Of a DNA stretch of 64,000 nt, positions 36,872-45,956 are shown piece by piece. Every line of letters starts with the position of its first letter. Within the stretch, counting starts at the first letter, position 1. A program made the translations under genes and the position numbers. The stretch comes from Bradyrhizobium lablabi (GTDB lineage Bacteria; Pseudomonadota; Alphaproteobacteria; Rhizobiales; Xanthobacteraceae), in NCBI RefSeq assembly GCF_018129385.1, contig NZ_JAFCLN010000006.1, positions 248,001-312,000 on the forward strand, in the 5' to 3' direction. Under the pieces are notes generated by a model that worked only from the letters and a program-made list of their open reading frames with translations, had not been told where the DNA came from and made no database searches.

Positions 36872-38044
36872 CTACTCCGCCGGATTCGGTTTCGGCTCGA
36901 TGCCGTCTTCGCGAGCGGCGCTTTCGTCCGCGTCCGAAATGCGCTGCGCCTTCCATGGCTCCCACCATGCGTTGAAGGTGCCGACGATGCCCTTTGGCAG
37001 CAGCAGCGTCACCAGGATGAACAGCGCACCCAGCATGAACAGCCAATAGGGCGCGAGCGGGCCCGAGGTGAAATAGGTCTTGGCGTAGTTGACGACGACC
37101 GCGCCGAGCGCGGCGCCGGTCAGCGTGCCGCGGCCGCCGACCGCGACCCAGATCACCGCCTCGATCGAGTTGCCCGGCGCGAATTCGGATGGATTGATGA
37201 TGCCGACCTGCGGCACATAGAGCGCGCCGGCCACACCGGCCATGCAGGCCGACAGCGTGAACACGAACAACTTGTAGGATTCGACGCGATAGCCGAGGAA
37301 GCGGGTGCGGGATTCGGCATCGCGGATCGCGATCAGCAGTTTTCCGAGCTTTGAGGTCACCACCGCCCGGCAGATCAGGAAGGCCAGGATCAGCGAGAAA
37401 CAGGAGAGCAGGAACAGCGCCACACGCGTGCCGTCCGCCTGCACGTTGAAGCCGAGGATGTCCTTGAAGTCGGTCAGGCCGTTGTTGCCGCCAAAGCCGA
37501 AATCGTTGCGAAAGAAGGCGAGCAGCAACGCGTAGGTCATCGCCTGCGTGATGATCGACAGATACACGCCGGTGACGCGGGAACGGAACGCCAGCCAACC
37601 GAAGCAGAAGGCGAGCAGGCCGGGCACCAGCAGCACCATCAGTGCGGCGAACCAGAACATGTCGAAGCCATGCCAGTACCAGGGCAGCTTCGGATAGTTC
37701 AGGAACACCATGAAGTCCGGCAGGATCGGATTGCCGTAAACGCCGCGGCTGCCGATCTGGCGCATCAAATACATGCCCATGGCGTAGCCGCCGAGCGCGA
37801 AGAAGGCGCCGTGACCGAGCGAGAGGATGCCGCAATAGCCCCAGATCAGGTCGATCGAGAGCGCGAGGATGGCGTAACAGACATATTTGCCGAACAGCGC
37901 GACCAGATAGGTCGGCACCTGGAAGAAGGAGCCGGCCGGCAGGAGGATGTTGGACAGCGAGATCAGGATGCCGAGGCCCGCGACCACCAGGATGAAGGTG
38001 GTTGCGGCGCGGTCGAGCGAACGGGTGAGGATGTGCTGCATCAT
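36872..38044 (-). CDS. urtC: Urea ABC transporter permease UrtC
   Basis: 390 residues, about ten membrane helices, LivM-like, with WGYCGILSLGHGAFFALGGY near the front and GRGTLTGAALGAVVVNYAKT near the back. The start overlaps the urtB stop by 4 bp (ATGA). Confidence 0.96.
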   Translation of the reverse strand: MMQHILTRSLDRAATTFILVVAGLGILISLSNILLPAGSFFQVPTYLVALFGKYVCYAILALSIDLIWGYCGILSLGHGAFFALGGYAMGMYLMRQIGSRGVYGNPILPDFMVFLNYPKLPWYWHGFDMFWFAALMVLLVPGLLAFCFGWLAFRSRVTGVYLSIITQAMTYALLLAFFRNDFGFGGNNGLTDFKDILGFNVQADGTRVALFLLSCFSLILAFLICRAVVTSKLGKLLIAIRDAESRTRFLGYRVESYKLFVFTLSACMAGVAGALYVPQVGIINPSEFAPGNSIEAVIWVAVGGRGTLTGAALGAVVVNYAKTYFTSGPLAPYWLFMLGALFILVTLLLPKGIVGTFNAWWEPWKAQRISDADESAAREDGIEPKPNPAE

Positions 38045-39654
38045 GCTTCCACCGCCCGCCCCTTCAGCGCGAACAAGCCACGCGGACGTTTCTGGATGAA
38101 CAGGATGATCAGCACCAGGATCGCGATCTTGCCGAGCACCGCGCCGGCCACCGGCTCCAGAAACTTGTTGGCGATGCCGAGGGTGAAGGCGCCGACCAGC
38201 GTGCCCCAGAGATTGCCGACGCCCCCGAACACCACGACCATAAAACTGTCGATGATGTAGCTCTGGCCGAGGTTCGGGCTGACGTTGTCGATCTGCGACA
38301 GTGCCACGCCAGCGATGCCCGCAATCCCGGAGCCGAGGCCGAAGGTCAGTGCATCGACCCGCGAGGTGGCGATGCCCATCGAGGCCGCCATGCGGCGGTT
38401 CTGGGTCACCGCACGCATCTCGAGGCCGAGTGCGGTGTAGCGGAGCATGGCGAGCAGGATGCCGAACACGGCCAGCGTGAAGACCAGGATCCAGAGCCGG
38501 TTATAGGTGATGGTGATCTGGCCGAGCTCGAAAGCGCCGCTCATCCAGGAGGGATTGCCGACTTCGCGGTTGGTCGGGCCGAAGGCGGTGCGCACCGCCT
38601 GTTGCAACACCAGCGACAGGCCCCAGGTCGCCAGCAGCGTTTCCAGCGGCCGACCGTAGAGGAAGCGGATGATGCCGCGCTCGATCGCCACCCCGATCGC
38701 GCCCGCGACCACGAAGGCAAGCGGCACCGCGATCAGCAGCGAGACGTCGAACAGGCCGGGATAGCGGGTGCGGATCACTTCCTGCACCACGAAGGTGGTG
38801 TAGGCTCCGATCATCACCATTTCGCCATGAGCCATGTTGATGACGCCCATCACGCCGAAGGTGATGGCAAGCCCGATCGCCGCCAGCAGCAGCACCGAGC
38901 CGAGCGAGATTCCATACCAGGCGTTCTGCACCATCGACCACATTGCGAGGTCGCTCTGGATCGAGGAGATCGCACCGGCCACCGCCGTCTTGATCAGCGG
39001 CGGCTGGTCGGGACCGAGGCTGGTCAGCAACGCCATCGCCTCCTGGTCGCCCTTGGCTTTGACTACCGCGATGGCGTCAAGCTTGTCGGCTTCGGAGACG
39101 TCGGGCTTGAACAGCAGGATCGCCGCGCGCGCCTCCGTGAAGGCGGCCTTTGCGGACCTGTTGGTTTCCTTGGCCAGCGCCTCCTCGACGACGGGCAGCG
39201 CGTTCGCGTCATGCGACTTGAAGACGGACTGCGCAGCCGCGATGCGTCGTGCAGGATCCGGCGATAGCAGGGTCAGGCTGCCGAGCGCGGCCTCCACCGC
39301 CCGGCGCAGGCGGTTGTTGAGGCGCACATCGGCCACGCCATCGGGCAGCTTGTCGACGGCAGCACCCGTCGCGGCATCGATGATCTTGCCGTCGGCCTGC
39401 TTGACGAAAACTTTTTTGCTTCCGGGATCGGCGACCAGCCGCCCCTCCTGGAGCGCGCTGATAATGGGAAGAGCCAGCGGATTGCCCGAGGCAGCGACCG
39501 CCTCGACCGCGGCTGCGGTGTCGGAGAAATCGTCGTTGGCGAATTTGGCGACCGCATCCTCGAACGGGCCTGCAAGTGCGGGCGCCGCGAAGGCCACGGT
39601 CAGGAGCAATGCAAGAACGGCCGCGCGAAGGCGGTCAATGATATTGGTCGACAC
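38041..39654 (-). CDS. urtB: Urea ABC transporter permease UrtB
   Basis: 537 residues. Signal-like segment and a periplasmic helical N-terminal region (1-235) typical of UrtB, then eight or so membrane helices starting SLGSVLLLAAIGLAITFGVM with VINMAHGEMVMIGAYTTFV. LivH-like permease half of the urea importer. Confidence 0.96.
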   Translation of the reverse strand: MSTNIIDRLRAAVLALLLTVAFAAPALAGPFEDAVAKFANDDFSDTAAAVEAVAASGNPLALPIISALQEGRLVADPGSKKVFVKQADGKIIDAATGAAVDKLPDGVADVRLNNRLRRAVEAALGSLTLLSPDPARRIAAAQSVFKSHDANALPVVEEALAKETNRSAKAAFTEARAAILLFKPDVSEADKLDAIAVVKAKGDQEAMALLTSLGPDQPPLIKTAVAGAISSIQSDLAMWSMVQNAWYGISLGSVLLLAAIGLAITFGVMGVINMAHGEMVMIGAYTTFVVQEVIRTRYPGLFDVSLLIAVPLAFVVAGAIGVAIERGIIRFLYGRPLETLLATWGLSLVLQQAVRTAFGPTNREVGNPSWMSGAFELGQITITYNRLWILVFTLAVFGILLAMLRYTALGLEMRAVTQNRRMAASMGIATSRVDALTFGLGSGIAGIAGVALSQIDNVSPNLGQSYIIDSFMVVVFGGVGNLWGTLVGAFTLGIANKFLEPVAGAVLGKIAILVLIILFIQKRPRGLFALKGRAVEA

Positions 39655-39754
39655 TGGAATTCCCCGGCAGGAGACCTGGAGAAGGCGGCGGTATCGCCGC
39701 CCTCTCCGTTGTCGTCGGCACCTTGCGGGTGCGTTTCAGATCAGCAGCCTTCCA

Positions 39755-41071
39755 TCAGGAGCCCTGACCGCCGCACTTGTTGGTCTTGGTGTTGTAGTTG
39801 CCGCACTTCTTCTCGACCCAGTCGCCGATCAGGTCCTTGGAGCCGTCGAGCTCCTTCGACCAGGCATCGCCGGCCACCAGGCCCGGGGTCTTCCACACCA
39901 CGTCGAACTGGCCGTTGGCCTTGATCTCGCCGATGAACACCGGCTTGGTGATGTGATGGTTCGGCAGCATCTTCGAGGTGCCGCCGGTCAGGTTCTTGGC
40001 TTCGATGCCCGGAAGAGCGTCGATCACCTTGTCCGGATCGGTCGACTTCACCTTCTCGACCGCCTTGACCCACATGTCGAAGCCGATGACGTGCGCTTCC
40101 ATCGGATCATTGGTCACGCGCTTCGGATTCTTGGTGTAGGCCTGCCAGGCCTTGATGAACTTCTCGTTCTCGGGGTCCTTGATCGACTGGAAGTAGTTCC
40201 AGGCAGCGAGGTGGCCAAGCAGCGGCTTGGTGTCGATGCCGGCGAGTTCTTCCTCGCCCACCGAGAACGCCACAACCGGGATGTCGGTCGCCTTGATGCC
40301 CTGGTTGCCGAGCTCCTTGTAGAAGGGAACGTTGGCGTCGCCATTGATGGTGGAGACAACAGCGGTCTTCTTGCCGGCCGAGCCGAACTTCTTGATGTCG
40401 GCCACGATCGTCTGCCAGTCACTGTGACCGAACGGCGTGTAGTTGATCATGATGTCTTCCTGCTTGACGCCCTTCGACTTCAAGTAGGCTTCCAGAATCT
40501 TGTTGGTGGTGCGCGGATAGACGTAGTCGGTGCCCGCCAGCACCCAGCGCTGCACCTTCTCGTCCTTCATCAGGTAATCGACGGCGGGGATCGCCTGCTG
40601 GTTCGGGGCAGCGCCGGTGTAGAACACGTTGCGCTCGCTCTCCTCACCCTCGTACTGCACGGGGTAGAACAGGATCGAGTTCAGCTCCTTGAATACCGGG
40701 AGCACAGACTTGCGCGACACCGAGGTCCAGCAGCCGAATACGACCGAGACCTTGTCCTTGGTGATGAGTTCGCGCGCCTTTTCGGCGAACAGCGGCCAGT
40801 TCGAAGCGGGGTCGACCACGACCGCCTCGAGCTTTTTGCCCATCACGCCGCCCTTCTTGTTCTGCTCCTCGATCAGGAAGAGGATGGTGTCCTTCAGCGT
40901 GGTTTCGCTGATGGCCATGGTGCCCGACAGCGAATGCAGCACGCCGACCTTGATGGTGTCCTGCGCCCTGGCGTCGCCAAACGCGGCCAAGCCCAGAACC
41001 AGGCCGGCAGTGGCCGCCAGCCAGCGACGGCGGGTCATCGTCGCTATTTCGTGAGTCAATTGAATAAGCAT
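39755..41071 (-). CDS. urtA: Urea ABC transporter substrate-binding protein UrtA
   Basis: 438 residues. The start at 41071 has GGGAGA ten bases before; ATG 41038 (MTRRRWLAATAGLVLG, Tat-like twin arginine) is an alternative. Mature type-I periplasmic binding protein: IKVGVLHSLSGTMAISE, VFGCWTSVSRKSVLPVFK, FYPVQYEGEESERNVFY and NYFQSIKDPENEKFI, all typical of UrtA. It opens the urt-ure module; 100 bp separate it from urtB. Confidence 0.97.
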   Translation of the reverse strand: MLIQLTHEIATMTRRRWLAATAGLVLGLAAFGDARAQDTIKVGVLHSLSGTMAISETTLKDTILFLIEEQNKKGGVMGKKLEAVVVDPASNWPLFAEKARELITKDKVSVVFGCWTSVSRKSVLPVFKELNSILFYPVQYEGEESERNVFYTGAAPNQQAIPAVDYLMKDEKVQRWVLAGTDYVYPRTTNKILEAYLKSKGVKQEDIMINYTPFGHSDWQTIVADIKKFGSAGKKTAVVSTINGDANVPFYKELGNQGIKATDIPVVAFSVGEEELAGIDTKPLLGHLAAWNYFQSIKDPENEKFIKAWQAYTKNPKRVTNDPMEAHVIGFDMWVKAVEKVKSTDPDKVIDALPGIEAKNLTGGTSKMLPNHHITKPVFIGEIKANGQFDVVWKTPGLVAGDAWSKELDGSKDLIGDWVEKKCGNYNTKTNKCGGQGS

Positions 41072-41597
41072 GAGGTGTCATCTCCCTGACGCAGGCGTTT
41101 GAACGCTGCGAAACGGCCCCACGGCCGCCTGCGGTTAACGGAATCGCAAGAACCGTGCCACGGTGCTGTGGTACGGTAAGCCGCTGACAGAGAAGGCGAA
41201 TTTGTCGCAGCGCACCAAAAGAATGGGATTGATCGCCTATAAATCGAGCACAAAAAATGTATGCTTCGTTGGCAGACGGCCTAAATGATAGGCAAAATGT
41301 CACAATTGTCTAAAATTCTGGCACGCTTGGATGACTCAAAAAGAGGCCGTGCTGTACTGTGCATGGGGTTGTTTTCCAGTTTTTACCTTGAAAGCGCCGC
41401 CTTCCTGTTCCATATCAGCCGCGACCCGGTGAATCGTGTTTGCGCGAGCCGGAGTTAACCGCAAGCCGCGTGTTCTGAGCCCGTTTGACGGCCTCTGGCT
41501 TGCTTTTCAGCCAACACATCCGGCGCCCCCAACACGCGGGTGTCACTGACACACCCGCGCGCTCCCGGCTGATAACGCCGGGCGGCTCGTTGTTTTG
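41072..41597. other. Divergent control region between urtA and the DEAD-box helicase
   Basis: 526 bp without a convincing gene. The urtA side (41072-41330) is AT-rich with GCCTA-AATGA-TAGGC at 41279-41293. I looked for a sigma-54 promoter (GG-N10-GC) for nitrogen control and found none convincing. The helicase side (41430-41597) is a GC-rich leader with the hairpin listed at 41535-41559. Confidence 0.5.
41535..41559 (+). promoter_or_regulatory. Stable hairpin in the helicase 5' leader
   Basis: CGCGGGTGT (41535-41543) pairs with ACACCCGCG (41551-41559) around CACTGAC. It lies 38 bp before the helicase ATG, where a cold-responsive leader structure or attenuator would act; the role is inferred. 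Confidence 0.45.
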
Positions 41598-43040
41598 ATG
41601 GAAAGAACTGACCTTTTGACCTCCTTTCAGGATTTCGGCCTTGCCGATCCAATCTCGCGTGCGCTCAAGGAAGAGAACTACCTGACGCCCACGCCCATCC
41701 AGGCCCAAACCATTCCCCTCGCGCTTACCGGCCGTGACGTCGTCGGCATCGCCCAGACCGGCACCGGCAAGACTGCGGCGTTCGCGCTGCCGATCCTGCA
41801 TCGCCTGCTCGAGCATCGCGTGCGGCCGCAGCCAAAAACCTGCCGCGTGCTGGTGCTCTCGCCGACCCGCGAATTGTCCGGCCAGATCCTCGACAGCTTC
41901 AATGCTTATGGACGCCACATCCGGTTGTCCTCCGCGCTCGCCATCGGCGGCGTGCCGATGGGCCGCCAGGTTCGTTCGGTAATGCAGGGCGTCGAGATCA
42001 TGGTGGCCACACCCGGCCGCCTGCTCGATATGGTCCAGAGCAATGCGCTGAAGCTCAACTCCGTTGAATTCCTGGTGCTGGACGAAGCCGACCGCATGCT
42101 CGACATGGGCTTCATCAACGACATCCGCAAAATCGTGGCGAAGCTCCCGATCAAGCGGCAGACACTGTTCTTCTCGGCCACCATGCCGAAGGACATCGCC
42201 GACCTTGCCGAATCCATGCTGCGCGATCCCGCCCGCGTGGCGGTGACGCCGGTATCCTCGACCGCCGAGCGCGTCGAGCAGCGCATCATCCAGGTGGATT
42301 TTACGGCCAAGCCCGCGATCCTGGCCCAGCTTCTGAAGCAGGAGCCGGTCAACCGTGCGCTGGTGTTCACCCGCACCAAGCATGGTGCGGACAAGGTCGT
42401 GAAAGGCCTCGTCAAGGCCGGCATTCCGGCCGAGGCGATCCACGGCAACAAGTCGCAGAACCACCGCGAACGAACGCTGGTTGCGTTCCGCAACGGTGAC
42501 ATCCGCACGCTTGTCGCAACCGATATCGCGGCGCGCGGCATCGACGTCGATGGCATCACCCATGTGGTGAATTTCGACCTGCCCAACGTTCCCGAAACCT
42601 ACGTCCACCGCATCGGCCGCACCGCGCGTGCCGGCGCCGATGGCGTCGCCATCTCGCTGATCGCGGGCGCCGAGGAAATGGGCTATCTGCGCGACATCGA
42701 ACGGCTGATCCGCGTATCGCTGCCGCGCGAAGACCGCCGCACGCCGGGCAGCCGGGATGCAGCAGCTCCGGCCCCGCAGCATCGCGCCGGCCGGCCCGCG
42801 CCGCGTGTGCACGCCGCGCGACCGAATGAGAACTCGCCCGGATCGTCAAAAGGCCCTCGCCGACGCCGCCGTGGAGGTGGTAATCATGGCGTGCCGCAGG
42901 CGAACCGGCATGAGTCGGGACGCCCGCAGGGCGGCAAGGCTGACGGGATGAAGGCTGACGGGATACAGGGGGTCGCCTTTTTGCATCGCGAAAGCCGTCC
43001 CGCCCGTAAACCCAACCGCAACCAGCGACCCCAGCACTAG
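41598..43040 (+). CDS. DEAD-box RNA helicase (RhlE-like)
   Basis: 480 residues from ATG 41598 (a TTG directly before is less likely). Motifs in order: Q motif LTPTPIQAQTIPLAL, I AQTGTGKT, Ia PTRELS, II DEAD in VLDEADRMLDMGF, III SAT, V ATDIAARGIDV, VI HRIGRTARAG. The C-terminal 110 residues are basic and rich in R, P and G, an RNA-binding tail. Such helicases open RNA structure in the cold and during ribosome assembly. infA follows at 24 bp. Confidence 0.93.
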   Translation: MERTDLLTSFQDFGLADPISRALKEENYLTPTPIQAQTIPLALTGRDVVGIAQTGTGKTAAFALPILHRLLEHRVRPQPKTCRVLVLSPTRELSGQILDSFNAYGRHIRLSSALAIGGVPMGRQVRSVMQGVEIMVATPGRLLDMVQSNALKLNSVEFLVLDEADRMLDMGFINDIRKIVAKLPIKRQTLFFSATMPKDIADLAESMLRDPARVAVTPVSSTAERVEQRIIQVDFTAKPAILAQLLKQEPVNRALVFTRTKHGADKVVKGLVKAGIPAEAIHGNKSQNHRERTLVAFRNGDIRTLVATDIAARGIDVDGITHVVNFDLPNVPETYVHRIGRTARAGADGVAISLIAGAEEMGYLRDIERLIRVSLPREDRRTPGSRDAAAPAPQHRAGRPAPRVHAARPNENSPGSSKGPRRRRRGGGNHGVPQANRHESGRPQGGKADGMKADGIQGVAFLHRESRPARKPNRNQRPQH

Positions 43041-43064
43041 CCGTCGATCGACCTGGAGAGAAGC

Positions 43065-43358
43065 ATGGCTAAAGAAGAGCTGATCCAGTTCGAAGGACTG
43101 GTCACCGAAATCCTGCCCGATGCCCGCTACCGCGTGCAGCTCGATGCCGGACACGAGATTGTCGCCTACACGGCCGGCAAGATGAAGAAGAACCGCATCA
43201 AGACGCTGGCCGGCGATCGCGTTACCGTCGAGATGTCGCCCTACGATCTCGAGAAGGGACGCCTGATCTTCCGTCACAAGGACGAACGTCCGGCGAGCGC
43301 GGGCCCGGCGCCACAACGCGGCGGACCGCAGCGCGGCGGCCAGTTCCGCCGCAGATAA
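43065..43358 (+). CDS. infA: Translation initiation factor IF-1 with basic C-terminal extension
   Basis: 97 residues; normal IF-1 is about 72. Residues 1-72 form the S1-like OB fold ([60 protein letters not shown]). Residues 73-97 are an added tail of Gly, Arg, Pro and Gln ([12 protein letters not shown]). It shares a transcript with the DEAD-box helicase, suggesting this is a second, cold-linked IF-1; whether another infA exists elsewhere cannot be seen. GGAGAG precedes the ATG. Confidence 0.93.
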   Translation: MAKEELIQFEGLVTEILPDARYRVQLDAGHEIVAYTAGKMKKNRIKTLAGDRVTVEMSPYDLEKGRLIFRHKDERPASAGPAPQRGGPQRGGQFRRR

Positions 43359-43631
43359 GACACGTCGAAGCCGGCCGCGCATGGCAAAATCATGGCGATG
43401 CGCGGTCGTGCGTCTGCAACGGACGCACCCCCTAACGCAACAAAAATTCGCGCAGCTCAGGATTGTTTTGGAAGCTGCCTTCGAATAGAATAGCGGCTAT
43501 CGATTTTCGGCCGGACGAGATTAGCACCACACCGGTACAGCCGGTTCAAACGCTGACGACCCTTCCAAAAATTCGATCTCACCAGCCCACGAAAGTGGGC
43601 TTCGACGCTTTATACCTGAAGGGACTACCCC
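43359..43631 (+). promoter_or_regulatory. Structured leader of the cold-shock gene
   Basis: 273 bp without a gene. Two hairpins: GTGCGTC (43408-43414) with GACGCAC (43422-43428), which may end the infA transcript, and AGCCCAC (43584-43590) with GTGGGCT (43595-43601) closing a GAAA tetraloop, about 17 bp before the cold-shock gene's ribosome binding site. Long folded leaders are usual for cold-shock mRNAs. Confidence 0.5.
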
Positions 43632-43844
43632 GTGAGCATGGGAACTGTGAAGTGGTTCAACGCAACCAAGGGCTACGGCTTCATCCAGCCGGATGACGGC
43701 GGCAACGATGTGTTCGTGCACATCAGCGCAGTCGAACGCGCCGGCCTTGGAACGCTGCGTGAAGGCCAGAAGATCTCCTACGAGATCGTGGCCGATCGGC
43801 GTTCCGGCAAGTCTTCGGCCGACAATCTCCGCGCCGCCAACTAA
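43632..43844 (+). CDS. Cold-shock protein (CspA family)
   Basis: 70 residues, OB fold with RNP1 KGYGFIQ and RNP2 DVFVHISAV. The start is GTG 43632 with GAAGGGA upstream; ATG 43638 is possible. Single-stranded nucleic acid chaperone. Completes the helicase, IF-1, Csp group. Terminator follows at 43890. Confidence 0.95.
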   Translation: MSMGTVKWFNATKGYGFIQPDDGGNDVFVHISAVERAGLGTLREGQKISYEIVADRRSGKSSADNLRAAN

Positions 43845-43889
43845 GGCTGCCTGCGGCCATTGCCGTGGGACCTGAAATCGAATGTGACG

Positions 43890-43916
43890 AAAGGCCGTGC
43901 AGAAGCGCGGCCTTTT
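43890..43916 (+). terminator. Rho-independent terminator of the cold-shock gene
   Basis: AAAGGCCGTGC pairs with GCGCGGCCTTT around AGAA (one G-T pair), followed by T residues. Confidence 0.88.
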
Positions 43917-43947
43917 TTGTTTGAGCGGTCGAAAGAGCGGCTCGGCG

Positions 43948-44508
43948 TTACGCGCAGCTCGAAGTCTTGAAGACGACGGACGCCGACTGGCGAGGCCGCG
44001 TGTAAGTCTGTTCTTTCAGGTTGATGTTCGCCTTCATCACGTAGCCTATTCCCACGGGCACGTAGAGATACTCGACCTCTGCCATGATCAGATAGGTGCC
44101 TTTGACTTTCAAGCCGGCCGGAATGCTCACCGTGCTGTCATTGCCTCTCGGTGCCGATCCCTTGCTCCACTTGACCTTCGCGTCGAGATTGTCGTCGACG
44201 TACACTTGCGAGACGGTGGAAACGAGCGGCGTCGTCGAATAGGGCGCCATAATCGCCTTGCCGGTGGCCAGGAAGCCGTCGAGATCGGTCTGGGTCACAC
44301 AGGACGATTGGGATGTCAGGTCCGAAAGCGTGCGGGCCACCAGCGTGACCTTGCGGTCGACGGCGATGCCCGACGAAAACTCGACCACGCCAAAGAACAG
44401 CGTCAGCATGATCGGCACGACCACGGAGAATTCCACCGCCGCGCTACCGCGCTCGTCGCGAAGAAGGCCGGCGATCGAGCGAACGTTCCGCATCAGCTTG
44501 ATCCTCAT
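43948..44508 (-). CDS. TadE/TadG-like pseudopilin
   Basis: 186 residues from ATG 44508. Hallmark N-terminal segment ERGSAAVEFSVVVPIMLTLF: short charged leader and a membrane helix, then an extracytoplasmic domain with cysteines near SQSSCVTQTD and at the C-terminus. TadE-like proteins are minor subunits of the Flp pilus machine. Lies beside a second TadE-like gene on the same strand. Confidence 0.85.
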   Translation of the reverse strand: MRIKLMRNVRSIAGLLRDERGSAAVEFSVVVPIMLTLFFGVVEFSSGIAVDRKVTLVARTLSDLTSQSSCVTQTDLDGFLATGKAIMAPYSTTPLVSTVSQVYVDDNLDAKVKWSKGSAPRGNDSTVSIPAGLKVKGTYLIMAEVEYLYVPVGIGYVMKANINLKEQTYTRPRQSASVVFKTSSCA

Positions 44509-44528
44509 GGCGTTGCACCTTGTCTGGA

Positions 44529-44570
44529 GCATCTTTTCCGAAAACCGGTTTCCACTTTTTTGGATCATGC
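44529..44570. repeat. Rhizobial palindromic repeat
   Basis: GCATCTTTTCCGAAAACCGG then TTTCCACTTTTTTGGATCATGC. Second copy of the element at 30521-30569. Fills the gap between the two TadE-like genes. Confidence 0.75.
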
Positions 44571-44571
44571 T

Positions 44572-45147
44572 TTACGGCTCGACATGGAAGGCGGCAGTGG
44601 CGGCGAGCAGGCGTTTGCTGTCGCTGCCGCCGCGGCCGATATTGGCGATGTTGTAGCCGAGGCCGGTCACGTAAAGCGGATAGCGGTAGTAGGCGCGTGC
44701 CACGACGGTGGCGTTGCTGCCGGGCGACGGAAGCTGAAACGTGAAGCTCGAATTATCGTAATTGCCGCCGCTGATCGGATCATTGATCGTGATCGGCGTA
44801 CCCTGGGGATAGGTTCTGACGTCGAACTCGATACCCTCGCATTTGAACAGGACGATGAGACGGGGGCAGATGTCATCCCTGAACTTCTGCATCTGCTGCT
44901 GCACGGAGAGCGCGCCGTTCGCGTCCTGGAACTGATGGGTAAAGATTAGCCGCGCCGAATCCTGCAAGCCGGTTTCCAGCACCTGGCCGGCGAAGAACAC
45001 GATCGAGGTTTCGATGATTGCGAACAGCAGCGCGAAGAAGGGCGTTGCGACCATGGCGAATTCCACCGCGGCCGAACCGCGGCGGTCGCGCCTGAAGCGG
45101 CGGAACAACTTTCGGGTGATGGCGGCAGAACCAGCGGACGACGGCAT
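44572..45147 (-). CDS. TadE-like pseudopilin, second copy
   Basis: 191 residues from ATG 45147; a TTG at 45183 with little spacing to its ribosome site is the alternative. Segment DRRGSAAVEFAMVATPFFAL, a membrane helix, then LETGLQDSARLIFTHQFQ and an extracytoplasmic domain with cysteines in DICPRLIVLFKCEG. Same family as the gene at 43948-44508 with low identity outside the N-terminus. Probable minor pilin. Confidence 0.85.
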   Translation of the reverse strand: MPSSAGSAAITRKLFRRFRRDRRGSAAVEFAMVATPFFALLFAIIETSIVFFAGQVLETGLQDSARLIFTHQFQDANGALSVQQQMQKFRDDICPRLIVLFKCEGIEFDVRTYPQGTPITINDPISGGNYDNSSFTFQLPSPGSNATVVARAYYRYPLYVTGLGYNIANIGRGGSDSKRLLAATAAFHVEP

Positions 45148-45312
45148 CGAAAAGCCCCGGAACAGCGATGAACGACGGGCCAATCCTTACCGGAAACAGA
45201 TTGTTGAAGTGTTTCGCGCAATCAACGCAAGGTGACCCGTGGCGCTAACCGGGCGTTAACCGTGCTGTGCAGCGGCCTGCTGCTATTCGATTCGCAGGCC
45301 GCTGACCGGCGC

Positions 45313-45831
45313 TCAGTTCTGTGACTTGCCGGAGGCTGTGGCGGCGCCGGTGGCGGTGCCGTTGAGGGTGCCGGCCTGTTCCAGCGCCGACTTGAAATAG
45401 TCGCTGCCGTCGCCCAGCGTGACCCGGCGCTGACAGATCGGCATACAGCTATAGGAATTGCGCTCGACGCCGCGATAGACCGTGATGAGCTGGTAGTCGC
45501 TCGGACCTTCGACCTGGATGATGCGGTCGACCACGATTTCGCCGGCCCGGTCGAGCGCGATGAAATTGGTCGCGCCATAGCCCTTGCCGGTAACGACCAC
45601 GAGGCCGCCGGGTTGCAGCGTCACGTCGGCGATCATGGGATTTCCGACCACGATGGTGGCGACCTTGCCCGGAAGCTTTACGAGCTTGGCCTGATCGACA
45701 GCGACCGCGACGGTTTCAGGCGGGGGTATGGGTGCAGTCGAGGCCACGGCCGGCCACAATGAGGCTGCGAGAGCCAGAGCCAAGACTACAGACCGCGCCG
45801 AAGCGCGGTTACGCTGGGAATGATACGCCAT
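45313..45831 (-). CDS. Stand-alone pil_N domain protein (secretin N-domain-like)
   Basis: 172 residues with a signal peptide (SVVLALALAASLWPAVAS). Residues 40-115 match the N-terminal pilus-assembly domain of CpaC/RcpA secretins: KLPGKVATIVVGNPMIADVT, VVVTGKGYGATNFIALDRAG. The rest of a secretin is absent. A cysteine pair in YSCMPICQRR follows. It lies upstream of the two TadE-like genes on the same strand, so probably works at the Flp secretin in the periplasm. Confidence 0.83.
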   Translation of the reverse strand: MAYHSQRNRASARSVVLALALAASLWPAVASTAPIPPPETVAVAVDQAKLVKLPGKVATIVVGNPMIADVTLQPGGLVVVTGKGYGATNFIALDRAGEIVVDRIIQVEGPSDYQLITVYRGVERNSYSCMPICQRRVTLGDGSDYFKSALEQAGTLNGTATGAATASGKSQN

Positions 45832-45956
45832 ACTCTACCCCGGGACGTTGACTTGCCGGCAAAAGCGATACGCAGCGGAACCGGCGCCCGACAGGGTTAA
45901 CCTGACGCCAATGTGTGAAATAATCGCAAAGAGTCGAGGCAAAATGCCCGGCAATT

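Noticed and set aside
41072-41340. Possible sigma-54 promoter for urtA
   Set aside because: TGGCACG-like and TGGTGCG-like strings occur but the GG-N10-GC spacing fails on both strands.
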